Shown here piece after piece: positions 50,896 through 64,000 of a stretch of DNA of 64,000 bases. Within the stretch, counting starts at the first letter, position 1. Each line of letters starts with the position of its first letter. Under the pieces are notes generated by a model. The model did not search any database and was not told the origin of the DNA. It was given only the letters and a program-made list of their open reading frames with translations. The stretch comes from Chionoecetes opilio (Eukaryota; Arthropoda; Malacostraca; Decapoda; Majidae): positions 53,062 to 117,061 of the forward strand of contig JACEEZ010014059.1 of assembly GCA_016584305.1 (NCBI GenBank), given 5' to 3'. The translations under genes and the position numbers were made by a program.

Positions 50896-51941
50896 TAGCT
50901 TAATGTAATGTAAGCTACTTATAGGTGCAAATTATTCTAAAAAGAGGATTTTATACTTCAATTTGTAGGAAAACAGCTATATATCACCGATAACTAGCTA
51001 AAATAATTGAAAAGAACACATTTTGAGGGTATAAAGAGAGCATTATCATGAGGTAAATTCCTTCTATTAATGATATAACACAACAATTAACAAGAAACTA
51101 TGAAAAACACGTATAATATACAATTGTATCACAATATAGAGTCTCAAACTCATATTATAAGCTTAGAGTAGTTGAAAATAGAAATTTCTAACGAAAACAA
51201 CTATAATACCACATTTTGAATTTCTCTATCAAAAAAAGGGCTGAATAATGTCAATTTTCGACATTTTTTAGCCCTTCAAAATACATTAAAACACTTGAAA
51301 AAACGTTGTTTTTAAGAATAAAATTGATACATAAATTTCATGAAAAATACATATTTTAAGCCCTTAATATTATAAAATATAGTTGTGTAAAAGTGCTGAA
51401 TAATGTCAAATTTTGACAATTATAAGGCTTTCAAAAATGCATTAAAATACTTGAAAAAACGTTGTTTTTAGGATTAAAATTGATACCTAAATTTCATGAA
51501 AATGCATATTTTTAATTCATAACATTGTAAAATATAGTGGTGTAAAAGTGCTGAATAATGTCAAATTTCGACATTTTTTAGCCTTTCAAAAAAACATTGA
51601 AATACTTGAAAAAACATTGTTTTAAGATTAAAATTGATATCTAAATTTCATGAAAAATACATATTTTAAGCTATTAATTTTGTAAAATATAGTTGTAGCA
51701 AATATCAAAAGATATTTAGCTACATATATAAAGAAATATACTTCAATTTGTAGAAAAAAAAACCTCTTCACTGATAACTAGCTAAAATCATTGAAAACAC
51801 TACATTTTAAGGGTTTATAGCAATATGATAAGTAAAACTACTTGTATATATACAATAACGCTACAGTTTACAAGAAACTATGAAAAACACTTGCAATATA
51901 CCGTTATATCACAATAAATAACCTCTTACTCTTCTATTTAA
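50896..51941 (+). repeat. Composite unit 16, three subrepeats
   Basis: AAAGAGAGCATTATCATGAGG subtype; subrepeats start near 51241, 51396 and 51551. Private variants GACAATTATAAGGC and TTTTTAATTCATAAC in the second copy are shared only with unit 19. Confidence 0.95.
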
Positions 51942-54900
51942 TAGCTTAATGTAATGTAAGCTACTTATAGGTGCAAATTTTTCTAAAAAGAGGATTTTAT
52001 ACTTCAATTTGTAGGAAAACAGTTATATATCACCGATATTTAATTAATAACATTGAAAAAACTACATTTTATGGGTTTATAGCAATATGATAAGTAAAAC
52101 TATTTGTATATATACAATAACGCTACAGTTTACAAGAAACTATGAAAAACGCTTGCAATATACCGTTATATCACAATAAATAACCTATTACTCTTCTATT
52201 TATTAGCTTAATGTAATGTAGGCTACTTATAGGTGCAAATTATTTTAAAAAGAGGATTTTATACATCAATTTGTAGGAAAACAGCTATATATCACCGATA
52301 ACTAGCTAATATCATTGAAAATACTACATTTTATGGGTTTATAGCAATATGATAAGTAAAACTACTTGTATATATACAATAAAAGTTACAGTTTTCAAGA
52401 AACTATGAAAAACGCTTGCAAATACCGTTATATCACAATAAATAACCTCATACTCTTCTATTTATTAGCTTAATTTAATGTAAGCTACTTATAGGTGCAT
52501 CTTTCTCTAAAAAGAGGATTTATACTTCAATTTGTAGGAAAACAGCTATATATCACCGATAATAGCTAATATCATTGAAAACACTACATTTTTTTGGCTT
52601 TATAGCAATATGATAAGTAAAACGACTTGTATATATACAATAACCTACTGTTTACAAGAACTATGAAAAACGCTTGCAATATACAGTTATATCACACTAA
52701 ATAACCTATTACTCTTCTATTTAATAACTTAATGTAAATTTAAACTACTTATAGGTGCAAATTATTCTAAAAGAGGATTTTATACTTCAATTTATAGGAA
52801 AACAGCTATATATCACCGATAACTAGCTAAAATCATTTTAAACCTACATTTTATGGGTTTATAGCAATATGATAAGTAAAACTACTTGTATATATACAAT
52901 AACGCTACAGTTTACAAGAAACTATGAAAAACGCTTAAAATATACAGCTATATCACAATAAATAACCTATTACTCTTCTATTTATTAGCTTAATGTAATG
53001 TAAGCTACTTATAGGTGCAAATTATTCTAAAAAGAGGATTTTATACTTCAATTTGTAGGAAAACAGCTATATATCACCGATATCTAGCTAATATCATTGA
53101 AAACACAACATTTTATGGGTTTATTGCAATATGATAAGTAAAACTACTTGTATATATACAATAACGCTACAGTTTACAAGAAATTATGAAAAACGCTAGC
53201 AATATACAGTTATATCACAATAAATAACCTCTTACTCTTCTATTTAATAGTTTTATGTAATGTAAGCTACTTACAGGTGCAAATTATTCTAAAAAGAGGA
53301 TTTTATACTTCAATTTATAGGAAAACAGCTATATATCACCGATAACTAGCTAAAATCATTGAAAACACTACATTTTAAGGGTTTATAGCAATATGATAAG
53401 TAAAACTACTTGTATACAATAACTCTACAGTTTACAAGAAACTATGAAAAACACTTGCAATATACCGTTATATCACATAAAAAAAACCTCCTATCTTCTA
53501 TTTAATAGCTTAAGTAATGTAAGCTACTTAAAGGTGCAAATTTTTCTAAAAAAAAAGGATTTTATACTTCAATTTTTAGGAAAACGTTATATATCACCGA
53601 TATTTAGCTAATATCAATGAAAAAACACATTTTATGGGTTTATAGCAATATTATAAAATAAAAACTTTCTTGTATATATACAATAACGCTACAGTTTACA
53701 AGAAACTATGAAACACGCTTGTAATATACCGTTATATCACAATAAATAACCTATTACTCTTCTATTTATTAGCTTAATGTAATGTAAGCTACTTATAGGT
53801 CTAATTATTTTAAAAAGAGGATTTTATACATCAATTTGTAGGAAAACAGCTATATATCTACGATAACGAGCTAAAATCATTGAAAACACTACATTTTATA
53901 GGTTTATAGCAATATGATAAGTAAAACTACTTGTATATATACAATAACGCTACAGTTTACAAGAAACTATGAAAAACGCCTGCAATATACAGTTATATCA
54001 CAATAAATAACCTCTTACTCTTCTATTTAATAGCTTATTGTAATGTAAGCTACTTATAGGTGCAAATTATTCTAAAAAGAGGATTTTATACTTCAATTTG
54101 TTGGAAAACAGCTATATATCACCGATATCTAGCTAATATCATTGAAAACACAACATTTTATGGGTTTATAGCAATATGATAAGTAAAACTACTTGTATAT
54201 ATACAATAACGCTACAGTTTACAAGAAACTATGAAAAACGCTTGCAATATACCGTTATATCACAATAAATAACCTCTTACTCTTATATTTATAGCTTAAT
54301 GTAATGTAAGCTACTTATAGGTCCAAATTATTCTAAAAAGAGGATTTTATACTTCAATTTGTAGGAAAACAGCTATATATCACCGATAACTAGCTAATAT
54401 CATTGAATACACTACATTTTATGGGTTTATAGCAATATGATAAGTAAAACTGCTTGTATATATACAATAACGCTAAAGTTTACAAGAAATTATGAAAAAC
54501 GCTTGCAATATACAGTTATATCATAATAAATAACCTCTTGCTCTTCTATTTATTAGTTTTATGTAATGAAAGCTACTTATAGGTGCAAATTATTCTAAAA
54601 ACAGGATTTTATACTTCAATTTGTAGGAAAACAGCTATTATCACCGATAACTAGCTAATATCATTGAAAACACTACATTTTATGGGTTTATAGCAATATG
54701 ATAAGTAAAACTACTTGTATATATACAATAACGCTACAGTTTACAAGAAACTATGAAAAACGCTTGCAATATACAGTTATTATCACCCTAAATAACCTAT
54801 TACACTTCTATTTAATAGCTTAATGTAATTAAGCTACTTATATGTGCAAATTATTCTAAAAAGAGGATTTTTATACTTCAATTTATAGGGAAAAAAGCTT

Positions 54901-56131
54901 ATATAAACACCGATAACTAGCTAATATCATTGAAAACACTACATTTTATGGGTTTATAGCAATATGATAAGTAAAACTACTTGTATATATACAATAACGC
55001 TACAGTTTACAAGAAACTATGAAAAACGCTTGCAATATACCGTTATATAACAATAAATAACCTCTTACTCTTCTATTTATTAACTTAATGTAATGTAAGC
55101 TACTTATAGGTGGAAATTATTCTAAAAAGAGGATTTTATACTTCAATTTATAGGAAAACAGCTATATATCACCGATAACTAGCTAATATCATTGAAAAAA
55201 ACTACATTTTTTTGGGTTTATAGCAATATGATAAGTAAACTACTTTGTATATATACAATAACGTTACAGTTTTCAAGAAACTATGAAAAATGCTTGCAAT
55301 ATACCGTTATAAACACAAAAAATAACCTCTTACTCTTCTATTTATTAGCTTAATGTAATGTAAGCTACTTATAGGTGCATTTTATTTTAAAAAGAGGATT
55401 TTATACTTCACTTTGTAGGAAAACAGCTATATGTCACCCATAACTAGCTAATATCATTGAAAACACCCACATTTTATGGTTTTAAGCAATATGATAAGTA
55501 AAACTACTTGTATATATACAATAACGCTACAGTTACAAGAAAATATGAAAACGCTAGCAATATACAGTTATATCACACTAAATAACCTATTACTCTCTAT
55601 TTAATAGCTTAATGTAATGTAAGCTACTTATAGGTACAAAATTATTCTAAAAAGAGGATTTTATACATCAAATTTTTAGGAAAACAGCTATATATCACCC
55701 ATAAGTAGTTTTAAAATCATTGAAACACTACATTTTATGGGTTTATGCAATTTTGATAAGTAAAACTACTTGTATTTTACAATAACGCTACAGTTTACAA
55801 GAAAAATATGAAAAAAAGCTTGCAATACACCGTTATATCACAATAAATAACCTCTTACTCTTATATTTAATAGCTTAATGTAATGTAAGCTATTATAGGT
55901 GCAAAATTATTCTAAAAAGAGGATTTATACTTCAATTTGTAGGAAAACAGCTATATATCACCGATAACTAGCTAATATCATTGAAAACACAACATTTTAT
56001 GGGTTTATAGCAATATGATAAGTAAAACTACTTATATATATAAAAATAACGCTACAGTTTACAAGAAACTATGAAAAAACGCTTGCAATATACCGTTATA
56101 TAACAATAAATACCTATAATCTTCTATTTAT
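51942..56131 (+). repeat. Monomer array A16, about 16 monomers
   Basis: The first part (to about 53 kb) matches 60.8-61.6 kb by GTAGGCTACTTATAGG, CCTCATACTC, GCTTAATTTAATG and CGCTTAAAATATACAGC, but one monomer is missing in the later copy. Around 53.8-54.6 kb it repeats the 24.7-25.3 kb order (GGTCTAATTATTTT, GGTCCAAATT, CCTCTTGCTC). Light noise occurs at 52.4-52.9, 53.4-53.7 and after 54.8 kb. Confidence 0.9.
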
Positions 56132-57018
56132 TAGCTTAATGTAATGTAAGCTACTTATAGGTGCAAATTATTCTAAAAAAAAGGATTGTATACTTCATTT
56201 TTAGGAAAACAGCTATATATCACCGATAACTAGCTAAAATCATTGAAAAGAACACATTTTGAGGGTATAAAGCATTTTCATAAGGTAAATTCCTTCTATT
56301 AATGATATAAACACAACAATTAACAAGAAACTATGAAAAACACGTATAATATACAATTGTATCACAATATAGAGTCCAAACTCCTATTATAAGCTTAGAG
56401 TAGTTAAAAAAGAAATTTCTAACGAAAAAAAACTATAATACCACATTTTGAATTTCTCTATCAAAAAAGGGGCTGAATAATGTCAATTTTCGACATTTTT
56501 TAGCCCTTCAAAAATACCTTAAAACACTTGTAAAAACGTTGTTTTGAGGATTAAAATTGATACTTAAATTTCATGAAAATGGGATATTTTTAGCTCATAA
56601 CATTGTAAAATATAGTTGTGTTAAAGTGCTGGAATAATGTCAATTTCGACATTTTTTTGCCTTTCAAAAAAAATTGAAATACTTGAAAAAAAATTGTTTT
56701 ATGATTAAAATTGATATCTAAATTTCATGAAAAATACATATTTTTAGCTATTAATTTTGTAAAATATAGTTGTAGCAAAAATCAAAAGCTATTTAGCTAT
56801 ATATATAAAGAATATACTTCAATTTTTAGAAAAAAAACAACTCTTTACTGATAACTAGCTAAATCATTGAAAACACTACTTTTTAAGGGTTTATAGCAAT
56901 ATGATAAATAAACTACTTGTATATATACAATAACGCTACAGTTTACAAGAAACTATGAAAAACACTTGCAATATACCGTTATATCACAATAAATAACCTC
57001 TTACTCTTCTATTTTAAA
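56132..57018 (+). repeat. Composite unit 17, two subrepeats, first one hybrid
   Basis: Subrepeats start near 56473 and 56629. The first begins with the type-1 signature (GTCAATTTTCGAC, AGCCCTTCAAAAATACC) and ends with the type-2 signature (GAGGATTAAAATTGATAC, TTTTTAGCTCATAACATTG), so it is a fusion made by recombination inside the subrepeat. The second is type 3. Confidence 0.9.
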
Positions 57019-58060
57019 AGCTTAAGGTAATGTAAGCTACTTATAGGTGCAAATTTTTCTAAAAAGAGGATTTCATACTTCAATTGTAGGAAAAAAAAGT
57101 TATATATCACCGATATTTAGCTAATATCATTGAAAAAAACTACATTTTATGGGTTTTTAGCAATATGATAAGTAAACTACTTGTATATATCAATAACGCT
57201 ACAGTTTACAAGAAACTATGATAAACGCTTGCAATATACCGTTATATCACAATAATTAACCTTTACTTTTCTATTTATTAGCTTAATGTAATGGAAGCTA
57301 CTTCTAGGTCTAATTATTTTAAAAGAGGATTTTTATCATCAATTTGTAGGAAAACAGCTACATATCACCGATAACTAGTAATATCATTGAAAAACACTAC
57401 ATTTTATGGTTTATAGCAATATGATAATAAAACACTTGTATATATACAATAAAGCTACAGTTTACAAAAAACTATGAAAACCGCTGCTTGCAATATACAG
57501 TTATATCACAATAAAAAACTTCTTACTCTTTCTATTTATTAGCTTAATGTAATGTAAGCTACTTTTAGGAGCATTTATTCTAAAAAGAGGATTTTATACT
57601 TCACTTGTAGGAAAACAGCTATATCACCGATAATAGCTAATATCATTGAAAAAAAATACATTTTATGGGTTTATAGCCCAAAATGATAAGTAAAAATACT
57701 TGTATATATACGATAACGCTACAGTTTACAAGACCTATGAAAAACGCCTGCAATATACAGTTTTATCACAATAAATAACCTCTTACTCTTCTATTTAAAA
57801 GGTTATTGGAATGTAAGCTTTCTTATGGTGCAAATTTATTCTAAAAGAGGATTTTTATACTTCAATTTGTGGAAAACAGCTATATATCCCCATATCTAGG
57901 TAATATCATTGAAAACACAACATTTTTATGGGTTTTTAGCAATATGATAAGTAAAAACTTGTATATATACAATTTAAAGCTACAGTTTACAAGAAACTAT
58001 GAAAAAAAAGCTTGCAATATACCGTTATATCACAATAAATAACCTTTACTCTTTTATTAT
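57019..58060 (+). repeat. Monomer array A17, four monomers, moderately noisy
   Basis: Includes GGTCTAATTATTTT and the AAAGGTTATTGGAATG form of the TAATAGGTTATTG marker. Confidence 0.87.
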
Positions 58061-58952
58061 TAGCTTAATGTAATGTAAGCTACTTATAGGTGCAAATTTT
58101 TCTAAAAAGAAAGGGTTTATACTTCAATTTGTAGGAAAACAGCTATATATCACCGATAACTAGCTAAAATAATTGAAAAGAACACATTTTGAGGGTATAA
58201 AGAGAGCATTATCATGAGGTAAATTCCTTCTATTAATGATATAACACAACAATTAACAAGAAACTATGAAAAACACGTATAATATACAATTGTATCACAA
58301 TATAGAGTCTCAAACTCATATTATAAGCTTAGAGTAGTTGAAAATAGAAATTTCTAACGAAAACAACTATAATACCAAAATTTTGAATTTCTCATCAAAA
58401 AAAGGGCTGAATAATGTCAATTTTCGACATTTTTTAGCCCCACAAAAATACATTAAAACACTTGAAAAAACGTTGTTTTTAAGAATAAAATTGATACATA
58501 AATTTCATGAAAAATACATATTTTAAGCTCTTAATATTATAAAATATAGTTGTGTAAAAGTGCTGAATAATGTCAAATTTCGACATTTTTTAGCCTTTCA
58601 AAAAAACATTGAAATACTTGAAAAAACATTGTTTTAAGATTAAAATTGATATCTAAATTACATGAAAAATACATATTTTTAGCTATTAATTTTGTAAAAT
58701 ATAGTTGTAACAAATATCAAAAGCTATTTAGCTACATATATAAAGAAATATACTTCAATTTAGAAAGAAAAAAAACTCTTCACTGATAACTAGCTAAAAT
58801 CATTGAAACACTACATTTTAAGGGTTTATAGCAATATGATAAGTAAAACTACTTGTATATATACAATAACGCTACAGTTTACAAGAAACTATGAAAAACG
58901 CTTGCAATATTTCAGTTTATCACAATAAATAACCTCTTACTCTTCTATTTAA
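58061..58952 (+). repeat. Composite unit 18, two subrepeats
   Basis: Subrepeats start near 58407 (type 1) and 58563 (type 3). It is the 8.84-kb-distant copy of unit 15, so the loss of the middle subrepeat was inherited by both. A chance 62-codon frame with a TTG start at 58338-58526 crosses the remnant and the first subrepeat; a one-base change near 58392 opens it and sister units are closed. Confidence 0.93.
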
Positions 58953-59735
58953 TAGCTTATTGTAATATAAGCTACTTATAGGTGCAAATTATTCTAAAAA
59001 GAGGATTTTATACTTCAATTTGTTGGAAAACAGCTATATATCACCGATATCTAGCTAATATCATTGAAAACACAACATTTTATGGGTTTATAGCAATATG
59101 ATAAGTAAAAATACTTGTATATATACAATAACGCTACAGTTTACAAGAAACTATGAAAAACGCTTGCAATATACCGTTATATCACAATAAATAACCTATT
59201 ACTCTTCTATTTATTAGCTTAATGTAATGTAAGCTACTTATAGGTGCAAATTATTCTAAAAAGTGGATTTCATACTTCAATTTGTAGGTAAACAGCTATA
59301 TATCACCGGTAACTAGCTAATATCATTGAAAACACTACATTTTATGGGTTTATAGCAATATGATAAGTAAATATACTTGTATATATACAATAACGCTACA
59401 GTTTACAAGAAACTATGAAAAACGCTTGCAATATACCGTTATATCACAATAAATAACCTCTTACTTTTATATTTAATAGCTTAATGTAATGTAAGCTACT
59501 TATAGGTGCAAATTATTCTAAAAAGGATTTTATACTTCAATTTGTAGGAAAACGGCTATATATCACCGATAACTAGCTAATATCATTGAAAACACAACAT
59601 TTTATGGGTTTATAGCAATATGATAAGTAAAACTACTTGTATATATACAATAACGCTACAGTTTACAAGAAATTATGAAAAACGCATGCAATATACCGTT
59701 ATATCACAATAAATAACCTTTACTCTTCTATTTAT
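58953..59735 (+). repeat. Monomer array A18, three monomers
   Basis: Matches A15 variant by variant, including CACCGGTAACTAGC. Confidence 0.94.
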
Positions 59736-60786
59736 TAGCTTAATGTAATGTAAGCTACTTATAGGTGCAAATTATTCTAAAAAGAGGATTTTATACTTCA
59801 ATTTGTAGGAAAACAGCTATATATCACCGATAACTAGCTAAAATAATTGAAAAGAACACATTTTGAGGGTATAAAGAGAGCATTATCATGAGGTAAATTC
59901 CTTCTATTAATGATATAACACAACAATTAACAAGAAACTATGAAAAACACGTATAATATACAATTGGTACACAATATAGAGTCTCAAACTCATATTATAA
60001 GCTTAGAGTAGTTGAAAATAGAAATTTCTAACGAAAACAACTATAATACCACATTTTGAATTTCTCTATCAATAAAAGGGCTGAATAATGTCAATTTTCG
60101 ACATTTTTTAGCCCTTCAAAATACATTAAAACACTTGAAAAAACGTTGTTTTTAGGAATAAAATTGATACATAAATTTCATGAAAAATACATAAATTTTA
60201 AAACCCTTAATATTATAAAATATAGTTGTGTAAAAGTGCTGAATAATGTCAAATTTTGACAATTATAAGGCTTTCAAAAATGCATTAAAATACTTGAAAA
60301 AACGTTGTTTTTAGGATTAAAATTGATACCTAAATTTCATGAAAATGCATATTTTTAATTCATAACATTGTAAAATATAGTTGTGTAAAAGTGCTGAATA
60401 ATGTCAAATTTCGACATTTTTAGCCTTTCAAAAAAACATTGAAATACTTGAAAAAACATTGTTTTAAGATTAAAATTGATATCTAAATTTCATGAAAAAT
60501 ACATATTTTAAGCTATTAATTTTGTAAAATATAGTTGTAGCAAATATCAAAAGCTATTTAACTACATATATAAAGAAATATACTTCAATTTGTAGAAAAA
60601 AAAACCTCTTCACTGATAACTAGCTAAAATCATTGAAAACACTAAAATTTTAAGGGGTTTTTAGCAATATGATAAGTAAAACTACTTGTATATATACAAT
60701 AACGCTACAGTTTACAAGAAAATATGAAAAACACTTGCAATATACCGTTATATCACAATAAATAACCTCTTAAATCTTCTATTTAA
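59736..60786 (+). repeat. Composite unit 19, three subrepeats
   Basis: Subrepeats start near 60081, 60238 and 60394. It shares GACAATTATAAGGC and TTTTTAATTCATAAC with unit 16. Confidence 0.93.
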
Positions 60787-62813
60787 TAGCTTAATGTAAT
60801 GTAAGCTACTTATAGGTGCAAATTTTTCTAAAAAGAAGATTTTATTTCTTCAATTTGTAGGAAAACAGTTTATAAACACCCTATTTAACTAATATCATTG
60901 AAAAAACTACATTTTATGAGTTTATAGCAAAATGATAAGTAAAACTATTTGTAATATACAATAACGCTACAGTTTACAAGAAACTATGAAAACGCTTGCA
61001 ATATACCGTTATATCCCCAATAAAAAAACCTATTACTCTTCTATTTATTAGCTTAATGTAATGTAGGCTACTTATAGGTGCAAATTATTTTTAAAAAGAG
61101 GATTTTTATACATCAATTTGTAGAAAACGCTATATATCACCGATAACTAGCTAAAATCATTGAAAAAACTACATTTTATGGGTTTATAGCAATATGATAA
61201 GTAAAACTACTTGTAAAATTTTACAATAACGGTACAGTTTACAAGAAACTATGAAAAACGCTTGCAATATACCGTTATATCAAATAAAAACCTCATACTC
61301 TTCTATTTATTAGCTTAATTTAATGTAAGCTACTTATAGGTGCATCTTTTTCTAAAAAGAGGATTTTATACTTCAATTTGTAGGAAAACAGCTATATATC
61401 CCGATAACTAGCTAATATCATTGAAAAAACTACATTTTATGGCTTTATAGCAATATGATAGTAAAACTACTTGTATATATACAATAACGCTACAGTTTAC
61501 AAGAAACTATGAAAAACGCTTAAAATATACAGCTATATCATCAATAATAACCTATTACACCTTCTAATTTAATAGCTAAGTAATGTAAGCTACTTAATTT
61601 GGTAAAAATTTTTCTAAAAAAGGAGGATTTTATACTTCAATTTATAGGAAAACGTTATATTCACCGATAACTAGCTAAAATCATTGAAAACAATATTTTA
61701 TGGTTATAGCAATAAATAAAGTAACATATTTTATATATACATAAACGTTACAGTTTACAAGAAATATAAAAATCTTAATATACCGTTTTACATACAATAA
61801 TAACCTTTACTCTTCTATTATTAGCTTAATGTAATGTAAGCTACTTATAGGTGCCATTTATTCTAAAAAGAGGATTTTATACTTCAATTTTAGGAAACAG
61901 TATATATCACCGATAAGTAATATAATTGAAAAACTACTTTTATGGGGTTTTTAGCATTTGTAAGTAAAACTACTTGATATATACAATAACGCTACATTTT
62001 ACAAGAAACTATAAAACGCTTGAAATTTCCGATTAATTAAAAATAAATAACCTCTTACTTTTATTTATTAACTTAATGTAATGTAAGCGTTTTAGTGAAA
62101 TTTCTAAAAAGAGGATTTTATACCTTTAATTTAGGAAAACAGCTATATACCCCGATAAACAGGTAATATCATTGAAAACACTACATTTTATGGGGTTTTT
62201 AGCAATAAATAAGTAAAACACTTGTTAAAATACAATTAACGTTACAGTTTACAAAAACTATTAAAAAGTTGCAATATACGTTATATACAATTTAAAAAAC
62301 CTTTATCTTCTTTTATTAGCTTAATGTAATGTAAGCTACTTATAGGTGCATTTTTATTTAAAAAGAGATTTATATTCATTTGTAGGAAACAGCTATATAT
62401 CCCGATAACTAGCTAATATCAAATTTAAAAATTTCATTTTAGGGTTAAAGCAATATATAAGTAAATTCCCTTTATTAATACAAAAACCTAAAGTTACAAG
62501 AAATATGGAAAAAACCTTAAATAACCGTTTTATCACAATAATAAACCCCTTAAAAATTTTTAATTAATAGTTAATGTAATTTAAGACTTTTATGAAATTA
62601 TTCTAAAAAAGAGGATTTATATACTTCAATTTTTGGGAAAAAATTTAACCATTACAAATAATTAATACATTGCAAAAAACATTTTAGGGTTTATACAATA
62701 TATAAGTTTTTTTTTTAAATTTCTTATTATAATACAATAAGCTTTTCATTTAAAGAAAACATAAAAACTTGAATATACGTTAATAAAATAATAAACCCAA
62801 ATTCTTTATTTAT
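60787..62813 (+). repeat. Monomer array A19, about eight monomers, decaying quality
   Basis: Quality falls steadily from about 60.8 kb; after 61.6 kb deletions dominate and monomers shrink to about 240-255 bp. Order follows A16 with one monomer fewer. Confidence 0.85.
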
Positions 62814-63725
62814 CACTTAATGTAAAGTAAAAGGGTATAAGGGGGCAAATTATTCCTAAAAAAAAATTGATACTTAATTTGTAGAAAAAGTATATATCAG
62901 AAAAATACTAAAATTATGGAAAAAAAATTTGGGTATAAAAACATTATCATAATAAATTCCCTTTTATTTGTAAAAAAAAAATTTACAAAACTAGAAAACA
63001 TTAAAAACAATTGTATACTATAGAATTAAATTATTGTTTAATATTTAAAAAAACTAAGAAAAAACTATAAAACATTTTTAATTTCTTATCAAAAAAATCA
63101 ATAATGTAATTTTCACTTTTTTGCATTCAAAAAAATTAAAACATTTAAAAAAACGTTGTTTTAAAAAAAAGAACATAATTTTATGAAAAAATACATTTTT
63201 GTTTTAATATATAAAAAAATTTGTAAAATCAAAAAGTAAATTTTCAAAACTTTTAAAAATGCATTAAAATACAAAAAAAACTTTTTTTTTAGTTTAAAAT
63301 TGTACTAGGGGTTTCTAAAAAGAATTTTTACTCAAAATTTTTAAAAAAGTTTTAAAAATGCTAATAATTCAAATTTAAATTTTTTAGCCTTCAAAAAACA
63401 TTTAAAAAAAAATTAAAAAAAAAAGTTTTAAGGGTTAAAATTGATTTTAAAATTCAAAAAATACTATTTTTACTATTAAAATTTTGTAAAATTTTTTGCA
63501 CAAATTCAAAAAATTTCTAAAAAAAGAAAATACTTCAAATTTTAAAAAAAAAACCTTTCCGTAACTACTAAAATTGAAAAAACTAAAATTTTAGGGGGTT
63601 TTGCAATATTATAAGTAAAACACTTGTATATTACCCAAAACCCTACAGTTTACAAAAAACTATAAAAAAACCCCTTTCAATAACCCTTTTAAACACAATA
63701 AATAACCCCTTACTCTTTTATTTAA
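62814..63725 (+). repeat. Composite unit 20, very noisy, probably three subrepeats
   Basis: Landmarks AATTGTATACTATAG, TTCTTATCAAAAAAATC, AATGCATTAAAATAC and TTTTTTAGCCTTC are in composite order; subrepeats lie near 63100, 63236 and 63358. Heavy deletion reduces it to about 912 bp. Confidence 0.75.
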
Positions 63726-64000
63726 TAGCTTAATTAATGTAACTATTAAGGTGAAATTTTTTAAAAAAGGATTTTATAAATCAATTTGAGGAAAACAGCT
63801 ATATATCCCGATAACTAGCAAAATCATTTAAAACACTACATTTTTTGTTTTTTAGCAATTATAAAGAAAAATATTGTATATATACAAAAACGTTACAGTT
63901 ACAAAAACTATGAAAAAAAGCTTGAATATCCGTATACCAAAAAAAAACCCCCTATCTTATTTTTTAGCTTAATTTAATGTAAGCTACTTTAGGGCATTTT
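63726..64000 (+). repeat. Monomer array A20, one monomer to window end
   Basis: One noisy monomer, then the first bases of the next (TAGCTTAATTTAATG). The array clearly continues past the window. Confidence 0.83.

Larger units (their letters stand above)
1..64000 (+). repeat. AT-rich satellite array, about 262-bp monomer plus 1,044-bp composite unit
   Basis: The whole window is one head-to-tail array; every stretch of about 262 bp repeats the same landmarks in the same order. Reading from TAGCTTAATGTAATG, the landmarks are GCAAATTATTCTAAAA, ACTTCAATTTGTAGG, ATATATCACCGATAACTAG, TATCATTGAAAACACTAC, GGGTTTATAGCAATATG, TTGTATATATACAA, ACAGTTTACAAGAAACTATG, CGCTTGCAATATA and CACAATAAATAACC. I saw no inverted copies. 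Composition is about 27% G+C by hand count of one monomer. Twenty composite units interrupt the plain monomers. The family is not one I recognise. A centromeric or heterochromatic location is inference from the repeat structure only. Confidence 0.97.
61560..64000. other. Low-quality band to window end
   Basis: Deletions and A/T run errors increase towards 63.7 kb, where only landmarks are readable. This resembles a read end or a low-coverage contig region. Confidence 0.75.

Noticed and set aside
58338..58526. 62-codon open frame with a TTG start
   Set aside because: It crosses the remnant and first subrepeat of composite 18. Sister composites differ by an indel near FSS/FSL-type codons that closes the frame, and there is no promoter or ribosome-site context.
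1..64000. CRISPR-like regular repeats
   Set aside because: The repeat period is about 262 bp with no unique spacers; the variable bases are point variants, not spacer sequences.

Overview
The window is satellite DNA from end to end. I find no protein-coding gene, no rRNA or tRNA, no CRISPR array and no transposon with a recognisable coding region. A hand count of the basic unit gives about 27% G+C. Head-to-tail tandem repeats fill all 64 kb, always in the same orientation, with three stretches of N. This is what a pericentromeric, centromeric or subtelomeric heterochromatin block of an AT-rich eukaryote looks like. I do not recognise the monomer, so I name no species.

There are two building blocks. 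The first is a monomer of about 262 bp (259-263 in clean parts), phased here to start at TAGCTTA-N8-TAAGCTA; about 165 complete or nearly complete copies are present. The second is a composite unit of about 1,044 bp, seen 20 times. It starts as a diverged monomer, then a scrambled monomer remnant, then normally three copies of a 156-bp subrepeat, and then rejoins the ordinary monomer. By eye the 156-bp subrepeat is itself a monomer that lost about 92 bp plus about 12 bp, so the whole array seems to have grown from one ancestral sequence. Three composites (units 15, 17, 18) carry two subrepeats instead of three, by at least two different recombination events.

Layout: composites start near 804, 4751, 7388, 11180, 12502, 16976, 19406, 22021 (cut by a gap), 28634, 35154, 37326, 44247, 46079, 47913, 49231, 50896, 56132, 58061, 59736 and 62814. 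Plain monomers in runs of 1 to about 22 lie between them. Rare monomer variants recur in the same order at distant places, showing higher-order repeats: a 1.83-kb tandem unit (44.2-47.9 kb), an 8.84-kb repeat (49.2-53 kb and 58.1-61.6 kb), shared blocks at 14.5, 24.1 and 38.9 kb, and a block at 25-29.6 kb echoed at about 31.3-36.1 kb.

Sequence quality is banded. Clean stretches alternate abruptly with stretches full of indels, and the error style differs between bands (deletions at about 2.86-7.93 kb, homopolymer and substitution changes at 16.0-18.6 kb, insertions at 30.75-38.89 kb). This looks like an unpolished long-read assembly of a repeat, so copy number, spacing and divergence inside noisy bands should be read with caution. 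Both N gaps have lengths that do not fit the repeat phase.
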